A stretch of DNA of 9,522 nucleotides, from NCBI GenBank assembly GCA_021817755.1, contig JAKAGC010000095.1, positions 1-9,522 on the forward strand, written 5' to 3'. Positions 1 through 6,300 of the stretch are shown here, piece after piece. The notes under the pieces are model-generated. The model ran no database searches and was not told the DNA's origin. It saw only the letters and a program-made list of their open reading frames with translations. Made by a program: the position numbers and the translations under genes. Positions within the stretch are counted from its first letter, which is position 1. Every line of letters begins with the position of its first letter. The stretch comes from Acidobacteriota bacterium (GTDB lineage Bacteria; Acidobacteriota; Aminicenantia; UBA2199).

Positions 1-268
1 ATCCGATTCTGGGTAAAAAACAAACTCGTGGATTCACAAAAAGTCAAAAATTCTGACCTAAAAGGAGTGCACTTTTGAACTTTAAAAAGTGCAGTTTTGA
101 ATTTTAGCCAACAGTTTTCAGATATCACTAATTTTCACAATCCCCAGTGTTACTTTCATACATATACCATTTACTTAAAATCAACTGCCCTCTTTCTGTT
201 TTATATACTAAAACCTTTTTTATCAAATAAAAAATTTAATCAGATAATACTCAAAAAACTTAATCGCC
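1..268. other. Non-coding region downstream of the ycaQ-like gene
   Basis: No convincing gene lies here. The stretch is very AT-rich. It contains a nested direct/inverted repeat at 66-106 (listed separately) and, at 216-234, an all-A/T hairpin (TTTTTTAT, loop CAA, ATAAAAAA). That hairpin lies about 35 bases beyond the stop of the minus-strand glycosylase gene and could weakly help end its transcript, but without G/C pairs it is not a convincing intrinsic terminator. An 83-codon plus-strand frame starting with TTG at 97 runs into the glycosylase gene, has no ribosome binding site and looks spurious. Confidence 0.6.
66..106. repeat. 19-bp tandem repeat (22-bp period) nested with a 9-bp inverted repeat
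   Basis: Two copies, agtgcacttttgaacttta (66-84) and agtgcagttttgaatttta (88-106), match at 17 of 19 positions with a 22-bp period, about two helical turns. The same bases hold a perfect inverted repeat, TGCACTTTT (68-76) and AAAAGTGCA (85-93), with an 8-base loop. The hairpin is followed on the plus strand by the T-rich stretch GTTTTGAATTTTA. It could be an intrinsic terminator for a plus-strand gene left of the window, or a two-site operator. The sequence alone does not decide. Confidence 0.5.
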
Positions 269-1492
269 TCAATTCAAAGGGATTTCCATTCTCACTTTAT
301 ATTCCGAAGGCTCCGTTTTTTCTATTACCAATTGTTCACACCCATTAAACTTCATGAACTCTCCCAATTTCTCACTCAATACAGGCTGCACTTTATCGAA
401 CTCTTTAAACCACTGCTCAAATACGAGATTTCGCACAATCATGGTTTTGGCTTTCCGCTCGGCTTTACAATCCATCCGCGCTATCAATCGATCACCCCAA
501 AGTACAGGAAGCGAGAAATACCCGTACTTCCTCTTAGCCTGTGGTACATAACATTCAATGGTATAATCAAAATCAAATAACTCCTTAATCCGGTTTCGAA
601 GAATTACCAGATTATCAAAAGGAGAAAGTATATATAGTTTCCGGTTTCTTTTTTTTAAGGGTTCCAATCCGCACAATTGCTCTCTTTTTTCTTCAAGTAT
701 ATAAAAATTTTTCTTATCCAGCGATTCGATCTCGATTACAGATACTTCACCGGATTTCAACATGGCTTTCAGCGCTGTAGTGATTTGCTTTTTATGCCTA
801 TTCTGGATATGTTCATGGATATCCTTTTCCGAAGCCACCCCGTAAGAATTTAATGCTCTTAGAATAAAAAAACGTCCCTGTTCCATATCTGTAGGAAGAG
901 TGGTATCGATATCAGGAGGAAGAACGCGTTCGGCCAGGTCATAGATTCGTTGAAACCCCTTTCTTTCTTTTACCATCAACTCCCCTTTCCAGAAAAGTAA
1001 CTCAAGAGCGACTTTATCGGGTCGCCAGTCCCACCATGCGCCTTTCGGAGCATCTTTGGGTGCTTCGAAATCTTTGGATGCAAGAGGGCCTTCGGTACGA
1101 ATACGATCGAGTACGGGTTGCATCTTGTCTCCATGATTTCTCAACATCTCTTTTCCCCATTCACTGTAAGGCATTTGAAGAGAACGCATGCGGTGTAAAT
1201 AAAACCTGTAATCGGAAATAGGAAGATATGAAGCGGCATGTCCCCAATACTCAAATATCTTTCTATCTTTTGATTGAAGCTCATCAAGAAATTTGGATTT
1301 ATAATCGGGTAACCGTGTCCACAGTGTATGATGATGAGCCCTTTCAACAACGGAAATGGTATCCACTTGAATATAACCAAGTTTTTCAATTACATCAAGA
1401 ACTCCCTTTTTGCCTTTAGGAAATGGGGCTTTCCCGTCAGGGAGCTGGTAATGTAACGCGATGCGCCGTGCCTGGTGGATTGAAATTTTCAT
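269..1492 (-). CDS. ycaQ: YcaQ-type DNA interstrand-crosslink glycosylase (winged-helix family)
   Basis: A 407-aa protein of the YcaQ/AlkZ-like winged-helix glycosylase family (HTH_42); E. coli YcaQ is about 410 aa, so it appears full length. Family members excise bulky or cross-linking N-alkylated purines such as nitrogen-mustard lesions. Visible family landmarks are the N-terminal HxAR segment, the catalytic QxD motif as Q42-V43-D44 (the YcaQ type, rather than QxQ of AlkZ), EYWGHAASYLP at 81-91, GELMV at 170-174 followed by GFQRIYDLAERVLP, SPFDNL at 290-295 and YVPQAKRKYGYF at 315-326. The ATG start is supported by GGAGG at 1504-1508 (minus strand), 11 bases upstream. The gene stands alone, divergent from the sugar operon, with its own promoter. 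Family assignment is firm; activity is inferred from E. coli YcaQ. Confidence 0.9.
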   Translation of the reverse strand: MKISIHQARRIALHYQLPDGKAPFPKGKKGVLDVIEKLGYIQVDTISVVERAHHHTLWTRLPDYKSKFLDELQSKDRKIFEYWGHAASYLPISDYRFYLHRMRSLQMPYSEWGKEMLRNHGDKMQPVLDRIRTEGPLASKDFEAPKDAPKGAWWDWRPDKVALELLFWKGELMVKERKGFQRIYDLAERVLPPDIDTTLPTDMEQGRFFILRALNSYGVASEKDIHEHIQNRHKKQITTALKAMLKSGEVSVIEIESLDKKNFYILEEKREQLCGLEPLKKRNRKLYILSPFDNLVILRNRIKELFDFDYTIECYVPQAKRKYGYFSLPVLWGDRLIARMDCKAERKAKTMIVRNLVFEQWFKEFDKVQPVLSEKLGEFMKFNGCEQLVIEKTEPSEYKVRMEIPLN

Positions 1493-1552
1493 ATTCTAAC
1501 GAGCCTCCGTTAAACAAACCTTACAATGTGTTTGCCATTTGTTTGGTATTCC

Positions 1553-1581
1553 ATTATACACAAAATATTTAGGGACGTCTA
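1553..1581 (-). promoter_or_regulatory. Sigma70-like promoter for the ycaQ-like gene
   Basis: On the minus strand TAGACG (1581-1576) and a perfect TATAAT (1558-1553) are separated by exactly 17 bases. Expected +1 is near 1546, giving a leader of about 54 bases that contains GGAGG. The -35 box matches consensus at 4 of 6 positions and the -10 at 6 of 6. Confidence 0.55.
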
Positions 1582-1758
1582 CGGGATTTCAAAGATAATA
1601 TAACATTTTTTTCAATCAAATAATCATAATGATAAGAGTCAAAAAGATTGACCAAACACTTTCGGATTACTTTATTTATTTCATCAGTAAGGGAATGAAA
1701 AAATCCTAAAAAACTCAGGGAGCCTTCTTTCGAGAGGATTGGAGAGCATACACAAATA

Positions 1759-1787
1759 TTGACTATGGGAATGTTTAATAGTACAAT
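1759..1787 (+). promoter_or_regulatory. Sigma70-like promoter for the amino-sugar operon
   Basis: TTGACT (1759-1764) and TACAAT (1782-1787) are separated by 17 bases; each box matches consensus at 5 of 6 positions. Expected +1 is about 1794, giving a leader of roughly 60 bases before the GTG start at 1855. No other good promoter was seen before the next three genes, which are closely spaced, so this one probably drives all four. Confidence 0.65.
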
Positions 1788-1828
1788 AAGCTTTTAGCAT
1801 CGACGGGGAAGTGTATCTGCCCTAAACT

Positions 1829-1854
1829 AATGCCGATGCCGGTGAGGAGGCATT
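1829..1854 (+). promoter_or_regulatory. Strong ribosome binding site inside a small inverted repeat
   Basis: GAGGAGG (1844-1850) lies 4 bases before a GTG codon and decides that GTG at 1855 is the start; no ATG lies in frame nearby until residue 11. AATGCC (1829-1834) is complementary to GGCATT (1849-1854), forming a possible 6-bp stem with a 14-base loop that would cover the last two G of the site and the bases up to the start codon. The ribosome binding site is clear. A regulatory role for the stem is only a possibility. Confidence 0.5.
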
Positions 1855-2973
1855 GTGAATATACCGTTCGTTAACCTAAAACGCATGCACGACCGTTTTC
1901 GTAATGAAATCGATGAGGCTGTTAAATCGATCATCGATTCAAATAACTATATAATGGGAAAACCGGTGGAACAATTTGAAACTGGGTTCGCCGAATACCT
2001 GGGAGTAAAACATGTCATCGGGATGAGCTCAGGAACAGATGCTCTTTTCCTGGCCTTAAAAGTACTGAATATCCATAATGGGGATTGGGTTATTACTGTT
2101 CCGCATACCTTTATCGCTACTTCGGAAGCGATTACGATGGCAGGTGGAAAAGTGGTTTTCGTAGATGTGGATAAAAAGTCTTCGAATATGTCGCCTACGA
2201 AATTGGAACACTACCTGAACTCGCTGGACGCAAAATCACTTAAAAAGGTAAAAGCTGTTATTTTCGTCAATCTGTACGGAAGCCCGGAAGACCTGGACAA
2301 TATTTATTCGATTACAAAAAAATACGGAATACCGTTAATCTCCGATGCAGCACAAGCTCATGGTGCTCGCATCGATAACAAACCGATTACTGATTTTGCG
2401 GATTTAACCACTTATAGTTTTTTCCCGGGCAAAAACCTTGGGGCTTTCGGAGACGCGGGAGCAGTAGGAGTTAATGATTCGGAAAAAGCAGATAAATTAA
2501 AAATGATTCGCAATCATGGACGAACAGAAAAATATATCCACCCGGTTGAAGCGTTTAACTGCCGAATGGATACTCTCCAGGCAGCAATACTGGATGTGAA
2601 ACTGCGCTACCTGGAAGATTGGAACAGACATCGCATTAAATCGGCAAAACTGTACAATACGTTGCTTGAAAAGAAAGGTTATGATACTCCGACATTGGAT
2701 GAAAAATACCGCCGGGTTTTCCATCTCTACGTAATCCGTGTTAAAGACAGGGAAAAAATAATTACTGACCTGGGAAATAAAGGTGTTTCAACGGGTATAC
2801 ATTACCCACTGCCATTGCATTTGCAACCGGCTTATGAATACCTGGGCTACAAAAAAGGAGATTTCCCTGCCTGTGAAAAACTCTCGGAAGAAATTCTCAG
2901 CCTGCCTATTGACGGCACGATTACAGAAGAGGAAATCGGGTACATCTGCAACCTGCTCCCGGATTACAAGTAA
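1855..2973 (+). CDS. DegT/DnrJ/EryC1/StrS sugar aminotransferase, resembling C-3 enzymes
   Basis: A 372-aa, full-length PLP enzyme of the DegT/DnrJ/EryC1/StrS family (fold-type I aminotransferase), which transfers an amino group, usually from glutamate, to a keto-sugar nucleotide. Visible are SSGTDAL at 58-64 (phosphate-binding region), SDAAQAHGA at 163-171 with D164 placed to contact the pyridine nitrogen, and YSFFPGKNLGAFGD at 187-200, where K193 is the Schiff-base lysine. DAAQAHGA with FPGKNLGA is typical of C-3 aminotransferases of the FdtB/QdtB/DesV/TylB kind, so a 3-amino sugar is likely but unproven. It is first gene of the operon, with a GTG start behind GAGGAGG; the next gene begins 18 bases after its stop. 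No 3,4-ketoisomerase (FdtA type) is nearby, so the 3-keto substrate must come from elsewhere. A WbpE-like enzyme acting on a UDP-3-keto-uronate is the main alternative. Confidence 0.88.
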   Translation: MNIPFVNLKRMHDRFRNEIDEAVKSIIDSNNYIMGKPVEQFETGFAEYLGVKHVIGMSSGTDALFLALKVLNIHNGDWVITVPHTFIATSEAITMAGGKVVFVDVDKKSSNMSPTKLEHYLNSLDAKSLKKVKAVIFVNLYGSPEDLDNIYSITKKYGIPLISDAAQAHGARIDNKPITDFADLTTYSFFPGKNLGAFGDAGAVGVNDSEKADKLKMIRNHGRTEKYIHPVEAFNCRMDTLQAAILDVKLRYLEDWNRHRIKSAKLYNTLLEKKGYDTPTLDEKYRRVFHLYVIRVKDREKIITDLGNKGVSTGIHYPLPLHLQPAYEYLGYKKGDFPACEKLSEEILSLPIDGTITEEEIGYICNLLPDYK

Positions 2974-2991
2974 TTTCGACGATAAGAAAAC

Positions 2992-4287
2992 ATGACTACA
3001 GATAAAAATAAAACCATCTGGTTATTTAATCAATATGCGATTACACCGGAACAGGCAGGGGGCTCCCGCCACTTTTCCATTGCCCGGCTTCTAGTAGAGA
3101 AAGGATATGATATTACGATTTTCGCTGCTGGGTTCAATTACCAGGAACGGAAAGAAACGAAATGCACGGGGCGGGAATTATTTAAAATTGAAATGATCGA
3201 TGGTGTCCGGTTTGTCTGGATTAAAACCGCCGCGTACACCAAAAATAATTGGAAACGAATCGTTAATATGCTTTCCTATTCCTACCGGGTCTGTCATCTC
3301 TATAAAAAGTTGACGGAAAGCAACAAGTTACCGAAACCGGGTATCGTTATTGGTTCGGCAGTTCATCTCTTTGCGGTATTTTCAGGTTACCGTATTGCGA
3401 GGCATTTTCGTGTTCCGTTTATTATGGAAGTCCGGGACCTGTGGCCGATGACCATTGTTGAATTTAAGAAATCCTACCGCTTCCACCCGGGAGTCATGTT
3501 TTTCGGCTGGCTGGATCGATTTTTGGCTCGCCGTGCCGATCACCTGGTGAGCGTACTCCCCTATGCTTATGACTTTTACAAACGCTATGGCCTTACTGAG
3601 CAGCAGGTCACCTGGATACCCAATGGAGTAGATACCTCTGCATACCCTCAAATGGCCCAATTGCCCTCAACCGCAACACCGGAGAAACCGTTTACAGTGA
3701 GATATACGGGAACCTTCGGGAATGAAGCCTGCTTACACACGCTTCTGGGTGCAGCAAAAATAATCCAGGATAAAAATATAAGGGTTCAATTCGAAATCAC
3801 AGGAAGTGGGGAGAAAAAAAGTGAACTACTGGAATTGTGCAAAACACTCTCGCTATCGAATATGACCTTCCATCCACCGGTAATCAAAGATGCAATACCC
3901 GGTTTGTTGACTTCTGCGGATGCGCTTTGGATTGGATCGAAAAATGTCAAAAACCTTTATAAATACGGATTTAGTTTCAATAAACTCTTCGAATACCTGG
4001 CTTCGGGAAAACCGGTTCTTTTCTCTATTGACTCGCGTTACAACCCGGTAGAAGAATCGAAAGCAGGTTTGACAATCCCGCCGGAAAACGGGGAAGCACT
4101 GGCAGACGCCATTATAAAACTAGTTGAAATGACACCGGAACAACGGATGGAGATGGGAAACAGAGGAATTGAACACGTCCGAAAATGCTATACATTTGAA
4201 ATACTGGCTGGAAAGTTCGATGAGTTATTGAGCAATGTTGAAAATTGGGGCGAGAAGAAGACAGGAAATAAACAGAGAGAGATTTAA
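2992..4287 (+). CDS. GT4 glycosyltransferase, WbuB-like
   Basis: A 431-aa retaining glycosyltransferase of the GT-B fold, family GT4, most like the WbuB group of amino-sugar transferases of O-antigen and capsule synthesis. The N-terminal half has the glycine-rich acceptor loop GGSRHF at 23-28 and EVRDLWP at 146-152, a hallmark of WbuB-like enzymes. The C-terminal donor domain has IPNGVD at 209-214, YTGTFG at 238-243, ITGSGEKK at 269-276, and the nucleotide-sugar binding stretch FNKLFEYLASGKP at 329-341, with E334 followed later by E354/E355. It has no signal peptide and probably works on the cytoplasmic membrane face. The start at 2992 lacks a good ribosome binding site (only GATAAG upstream), so its translation may depend on ribosomes finishing the preceding gene 18 bases away. 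It is likely to transfer the sugar made by its neighbours to a lipid-linked acceptor. Confidence 0.87.
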   Translation: MTTDKNKTIWLFNQYAITPEQAGGSRHFSIARLLVEKGYDITIFAAGFNYQERKETKCTGRELFKIEMIDGVRFVWIKTAAYTKNNWKRIVNMLSYSYRVCHLYKKLTESNKLPKPGIVIGSAVHLFAVFSGYRIARHFRVPFIMEVRDLWPMTIVEFKKSYRFHPGVMFFGWLDRFLARRADHLVSVLPYAYDFYKRYGLTEQQVTWIPNGVDTSAYPQMAQLPSTATPEKPFTVRYTGTFGNEACLHTLLGAAKIIQDKNIRVQFEITGSGEKKSELLELCKTLSLSNMTFHPPVIKDAIPGLLTSADALWIGSKNVKNLYKYGFSFNKLFEYLASGKPVLFSIDSRYNPVEESKAGLTIPPENGEALADAIIKLVEMTPEQRMEMGNRGIEHVRKCYTFEILAGKFDELLSNVENWGEKKTGNKQREI

Positions 4288-4298
4288 AGAGGGATGAA

Positions 4299-4949
4299 AT
4301 GAGGAGTAAAAATTTAGTAATATATGGAGCAAGCGGTCACGCGAAAGTAATTGCAGATATTATAGAAAAAAGGGGTGACACACTTCTGGCGTTTGTGGAT
4401 GATGACCGGGCATTGTGGACTGAACAACTGCTGGGTTACCGAATCTGGAAAGGAATGGATGAACTGATCGAACAATCAAAAAAGGGTTCCTTTTCGGTTA
4501 TCATAGGAATCGGAATAAACCATACTCGCCGTATATTATCGGATCGACTGGAAAAAGCAGGGATAGCGTTTGGAACTGCGATTCATCCGTCAGCAGTAAT
4601 AGGCCGGGATGTAATTATAGAAGAGGGTACTGTTATTATGGCGAATGCTGTAATCAATCCATGTACGAGTATCGGAAATCACTGTATAATCAATACTGGG
4701 GTTACGGTAGACCATGACAATGTAATCGGAGATTTTGTGCATCTTTCGCCCGGAGTTCATCTTGGAGGCACAGTACAAATCGGGGCGATGTCCTGGGTGG
4801 GGCTGGGTGCACGGGTTATCAACAACATTATTATCGGAAAAAATGTGATCGTTGGTGCGGGTTCAACGGTAATACGTAATGTTGGGGCCAATTGGATTGT
4901 AGTAGGGACACCGGCAACTTATCTTAAAGAAAATCCAAACGCCTTTTAG
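4299..4949 (+). CDS. PglD/NeuD-like sugar N-acyltransferase
   Basis: A 216-aa protein of the NeuD/PglD family of left-handed beta-helix acyltransferases, which acylate amino groups on nucleotide sugars using acetyl-CoA; C. jejuni PglD is slightly shorter. The N-terminal part is the small nucleotide-binding domain, with the loop YGASGHAKV at 9-17 and AFVDDD at 31-36. From about residue 95 hexapeptide repeats build the beta-helix. H139 in TVDHDNVIG matches the catalytic histidine of PglD. The C-terminal VVGTPA at 201-206 is typical of the family. AGAGGG (4288-4293) lies 5 bases before the ATG, and the gap to the preceding gene is 11 bases. It is the only acyltransferase in the operon, beside two aminotransferases, so it could serve one or both amino groups. 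Family is firm; substrate is inferred. Confidence 0.88.
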   Translation: MRSKNLVIYGASGHAKVIADIIEKRGDTLLAFVDDDRALWTEQLLGYRIWKGMDELIEQSKKGSFSVIIGIGINHTRRILSDRLEKAGIAFGTAIHPSAVIGRDVIIEEGTVIMANAVINPCTSIGNHCIINTGVTVDHDNVIGDFVHLSPGVHLGGTVQIGAMSWVGLGARVINNIIIGKNVIVGAGSTVIRNVGANWIVVGTPATYLKENPNAF

Positions 4950-4961
4950 GAGACAAAAACA

Positions 4962-6116
4962 ATGAATACACCTATTCCTTTATCGAATCCTGATATAACA
5001 GACCTGGAGCGCAATGCGGTCATGGAGGTACTTAATACTCCCAATCTGAGTTTAGGGCCAAAACTCCCGGAGTTTGAAGCTGGACTGGCTCAATTCACAG
5101 GTGTGCCTTATGCTGTAGCGATGTCGAGTGGTACAGCGGTACTTCACTGTATTATAAAAGCATTGGGAATCGGAAAAGGGGATTATGCGATTACCACACC
5201 TTTTTCCTTCATTTCCACCTCCAATTGTCTTTTAATGGAAGAAGCACAACCGATTTTCGTTGATATTGATACGCATACCTACAATCTAACACCGGAATCG
5301 GTAGAAAAGACCTATTTATCACTTCCATTAAGTATTAGGCGGCGTGTTCGTGCTGTAATTTACGTGGATGTATTCGGAGTACCGGCAGATGGACCGGGTT
5401 TCGAAGCATTGGGTAAGAAATACGGATTGCATATCATCGACGATTCGGCAGAAGCGCTGGGCTCTTCAATTGACGGAAGAAAATGCGGTTCTTTCGGCGA
5501 TGCGGGGTTGTATGCATTTTATCCGAATAAACAGGTAACAACCGGTGAAGGGGGTGTATTAATTACCAAACACCATGAACTGGCAGTGCGAGCGAAAAGC
5601 CTGAGAAACCAGGGACGGGATGAAGGAGCAGGATGGCTCCAGCATGCACGGTTGGGTTACAATTACAGGTTAAGCGATATCAATTGCAGCCTGGGAATCG
5701 CTCAAATGAAGCGATTCGATGAACTTTTAAAAAAACGTCGTGGTGTAAAAGAACATTATGATTCTCTTTTCGAGGATTTCTTTACTAAAGGAATATTGAT
5801 ACCGCAACAGATTCCTCAAAATAGTTTCGTATCTCCCTTTGTCTATGTGCTTCGATTGGCGGATCATTTTCAACCTGGGGACAGGGAGGCATTACTGGAT
5901 TATTTGCGAAAAAACAACATCGGGTGTTCGAATTATTTCACACCTATTCATTTACAGCCTCATTATACAGAACTTGATTCAAAGAAAGGAGATATGCCGG
6001 AAACGGAACGAATCTGCGAACGAACGATTGCTCTTCCATTTTTTAACAATCTGACAGGGGAACAAATCGAACGGGTAGTAGAAACGGTTAAACGTAGCCC
6101 GTTATTTTCAAAGTAA
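4962..6116 (+). CDS. DegT/DnrJ/EryC1/StrS sugar aminotransferase, PglE-like (C-4 type)
   Basis: A second, divergent DegT/DnrJ-family PLP aminotransferase, 384 aa and full length. Visible are MSSGTAVLH at 54-62, IIDDSAEALGS at 158-168 (pyridine-nitrogen contact D160/D161) and LYAFYPNKQVTTGEGG at 183-198, where K190 is the Schiff-base lysine. DSAEALGS and FYPNKQ(x)TTGEGG are characteristic of C-4 aminotransferases of the PglE/perosamine-synthase group. Lying next to a PglD-like acyltransferase, it recalls the bacillosamine pair PglD/PglE, which make a 4-acetamido sugar from UDP-4-keto-6-deoxy-GlcNAc. The dehydratase PglF is not here. AGGAG (4948-4952) overlaps the previous stop and sits 9 bases before the ATG. 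It is last gene of the operon; downstream is a convergent gene end. The precise sugar is not determined by the sequence. Confidence 0.88.
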   Translation: MNTPIPLSNPDITDLERNAVMEVLNTPNLSLGPKLPEFEAGLAQFTGVPYAVAMSSGTAVLHCIIKALGIGKGDYAITTPFSFISTSNCLLMEEAQPIFVDIDTHTYNLTPESVEKTYLSLPLSIRRRVRAVIYVDVFGVPADGPGFEALGKKYGLHIIDDSAEALGSSIDGRKCGSFGDAGLYAFYPNKQVTTGEGGVLITKHHELAVRAKSLRNQGRDEGAGWLQHARLGYNYRLSDINCSLGIAQMKRFDELLKKRRGVKEHYDSLFEDFFTKGILIPQQIPQNSFVSPFVYVLRLADHFQPGDREALLDYLRKNNIGCSNYFTPIHLQPHYTELDSKKGDMPETERICERTIALPFFNNLTGEQIERVVETVKRSPLFSK

Positions 6117-6163
6117 TCCTTAAATAATGATTCATTTTTCAGAGTGTGTTTTTTAATTGGACC

Positions 6164-6233
6164 AAAATCTACCATCAAGCATTACCGGGCATTTAGCAGA
6201 ATTCTCGCCATTCTAAACTTGATAGTAAATTTT
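6164..6233 (-). terminator. Imperfect 16-bp inverted repeat in convergent gap; candidate terminator or structured 3' RNA
   Basis: aaaatctaccatcaag (6164-6179) and cttgatagtaaatttt (6218-6233) are complementary at 14 of 16 positions across a 38-base loop. In plus-strand RNA the two exceptions are A-C mismatches. In minus-strand RNA both become G.U wobbles, so all 16 positions pair. The loop can form an inner stem (TTTAG with CTAAA). It lies beyond the end of the minus-strand 434-aa gene and the plus-strand operon, so termination or 3'-end protection is plausible. The long loop and the absence of a following U-run make it atypical for an intrinsic terminator. Confidence 0.4.
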
Positions 6234-6274
6234 AGTCAAATCAATGAATTGACAATTCTATATAATCTCATCAA

Positions 6275-6300
6275 CCGAAAATCTTTCGGATCATCGAAAG
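6275..6300 (-). other. Two overlapping, mutually exclusive small hairpins at a stop codon
   Basis: CCGAAA (6275-6280) pairs with TTTCGG (6284-6289) across a 3-base loop. CTTTCG (6283-6288) pairs with CGAAAG (6295-6300) across a 6-base loop that includes the TGA stop of the minus-strand gene. The two hairpins share 6284-6288 and cannot form together. Neither is followed by a T-run. Short stems like these can arise by chance. Confidence 0.3.

Larger units (their letters stand above)
1493..1854. other. Divergent intergenic control region between ycaQ-like gene and sugar operon
   Basis: This 362-base stretch holds no credible gene. It contains one good sigma70-like promoter facing each way (1553-1581 minus and 1759-1787 plus, listed separately), the ribosome binding sites of both flanking genes and a small inverted repeat around the operon's ribosome binding site. 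The middle (about 1590-1750) is AT-rich. It holds only a 26-codon frame at 1629-1709 that lacks a ribosome binding site and shows no sign of being real. Confidence 0.6.

Noticed and set aside
66..106. CRISPR array
   Set aside because: There are only two imperfect copies, with a 3-base gap between the 19-bp units instead of a spacer.
97..348. 83-codon plus-strand frame at the left end
   Set aside because: Starts with TTG without a ribosome binding site, has low-complexity AT-driven composition and overlaps the 3' end of the well-supported glycosylase gene.
1629..1709. 26-codon plus-strand frame in the divergent region
   Set aside because: No ribosome binding site, no promoter just upstream, and the length is expected by chance in AT-rich DNA.
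1855..6116. Recent horizontal transfer of the sugar operon
   Set aside because: Codon choice and base composition look by eye like the flanking genes, and no mobile-element remnants border it.
6117..6163. Intrinsic terminator directly after the amino-sugar operon
   Set aside because: There is a T6 run, but the only nearby palindrome (AATGATTCATT) has no room for a loop and no G/C strength.
6164..6233. Integron attC site or mobile-element ends
   Set aside because: The arms lack the attC core bases (GTTRRRY / RYYYAAC), there is no transposase or integrase in the window, and no flanking target duplication was seen.
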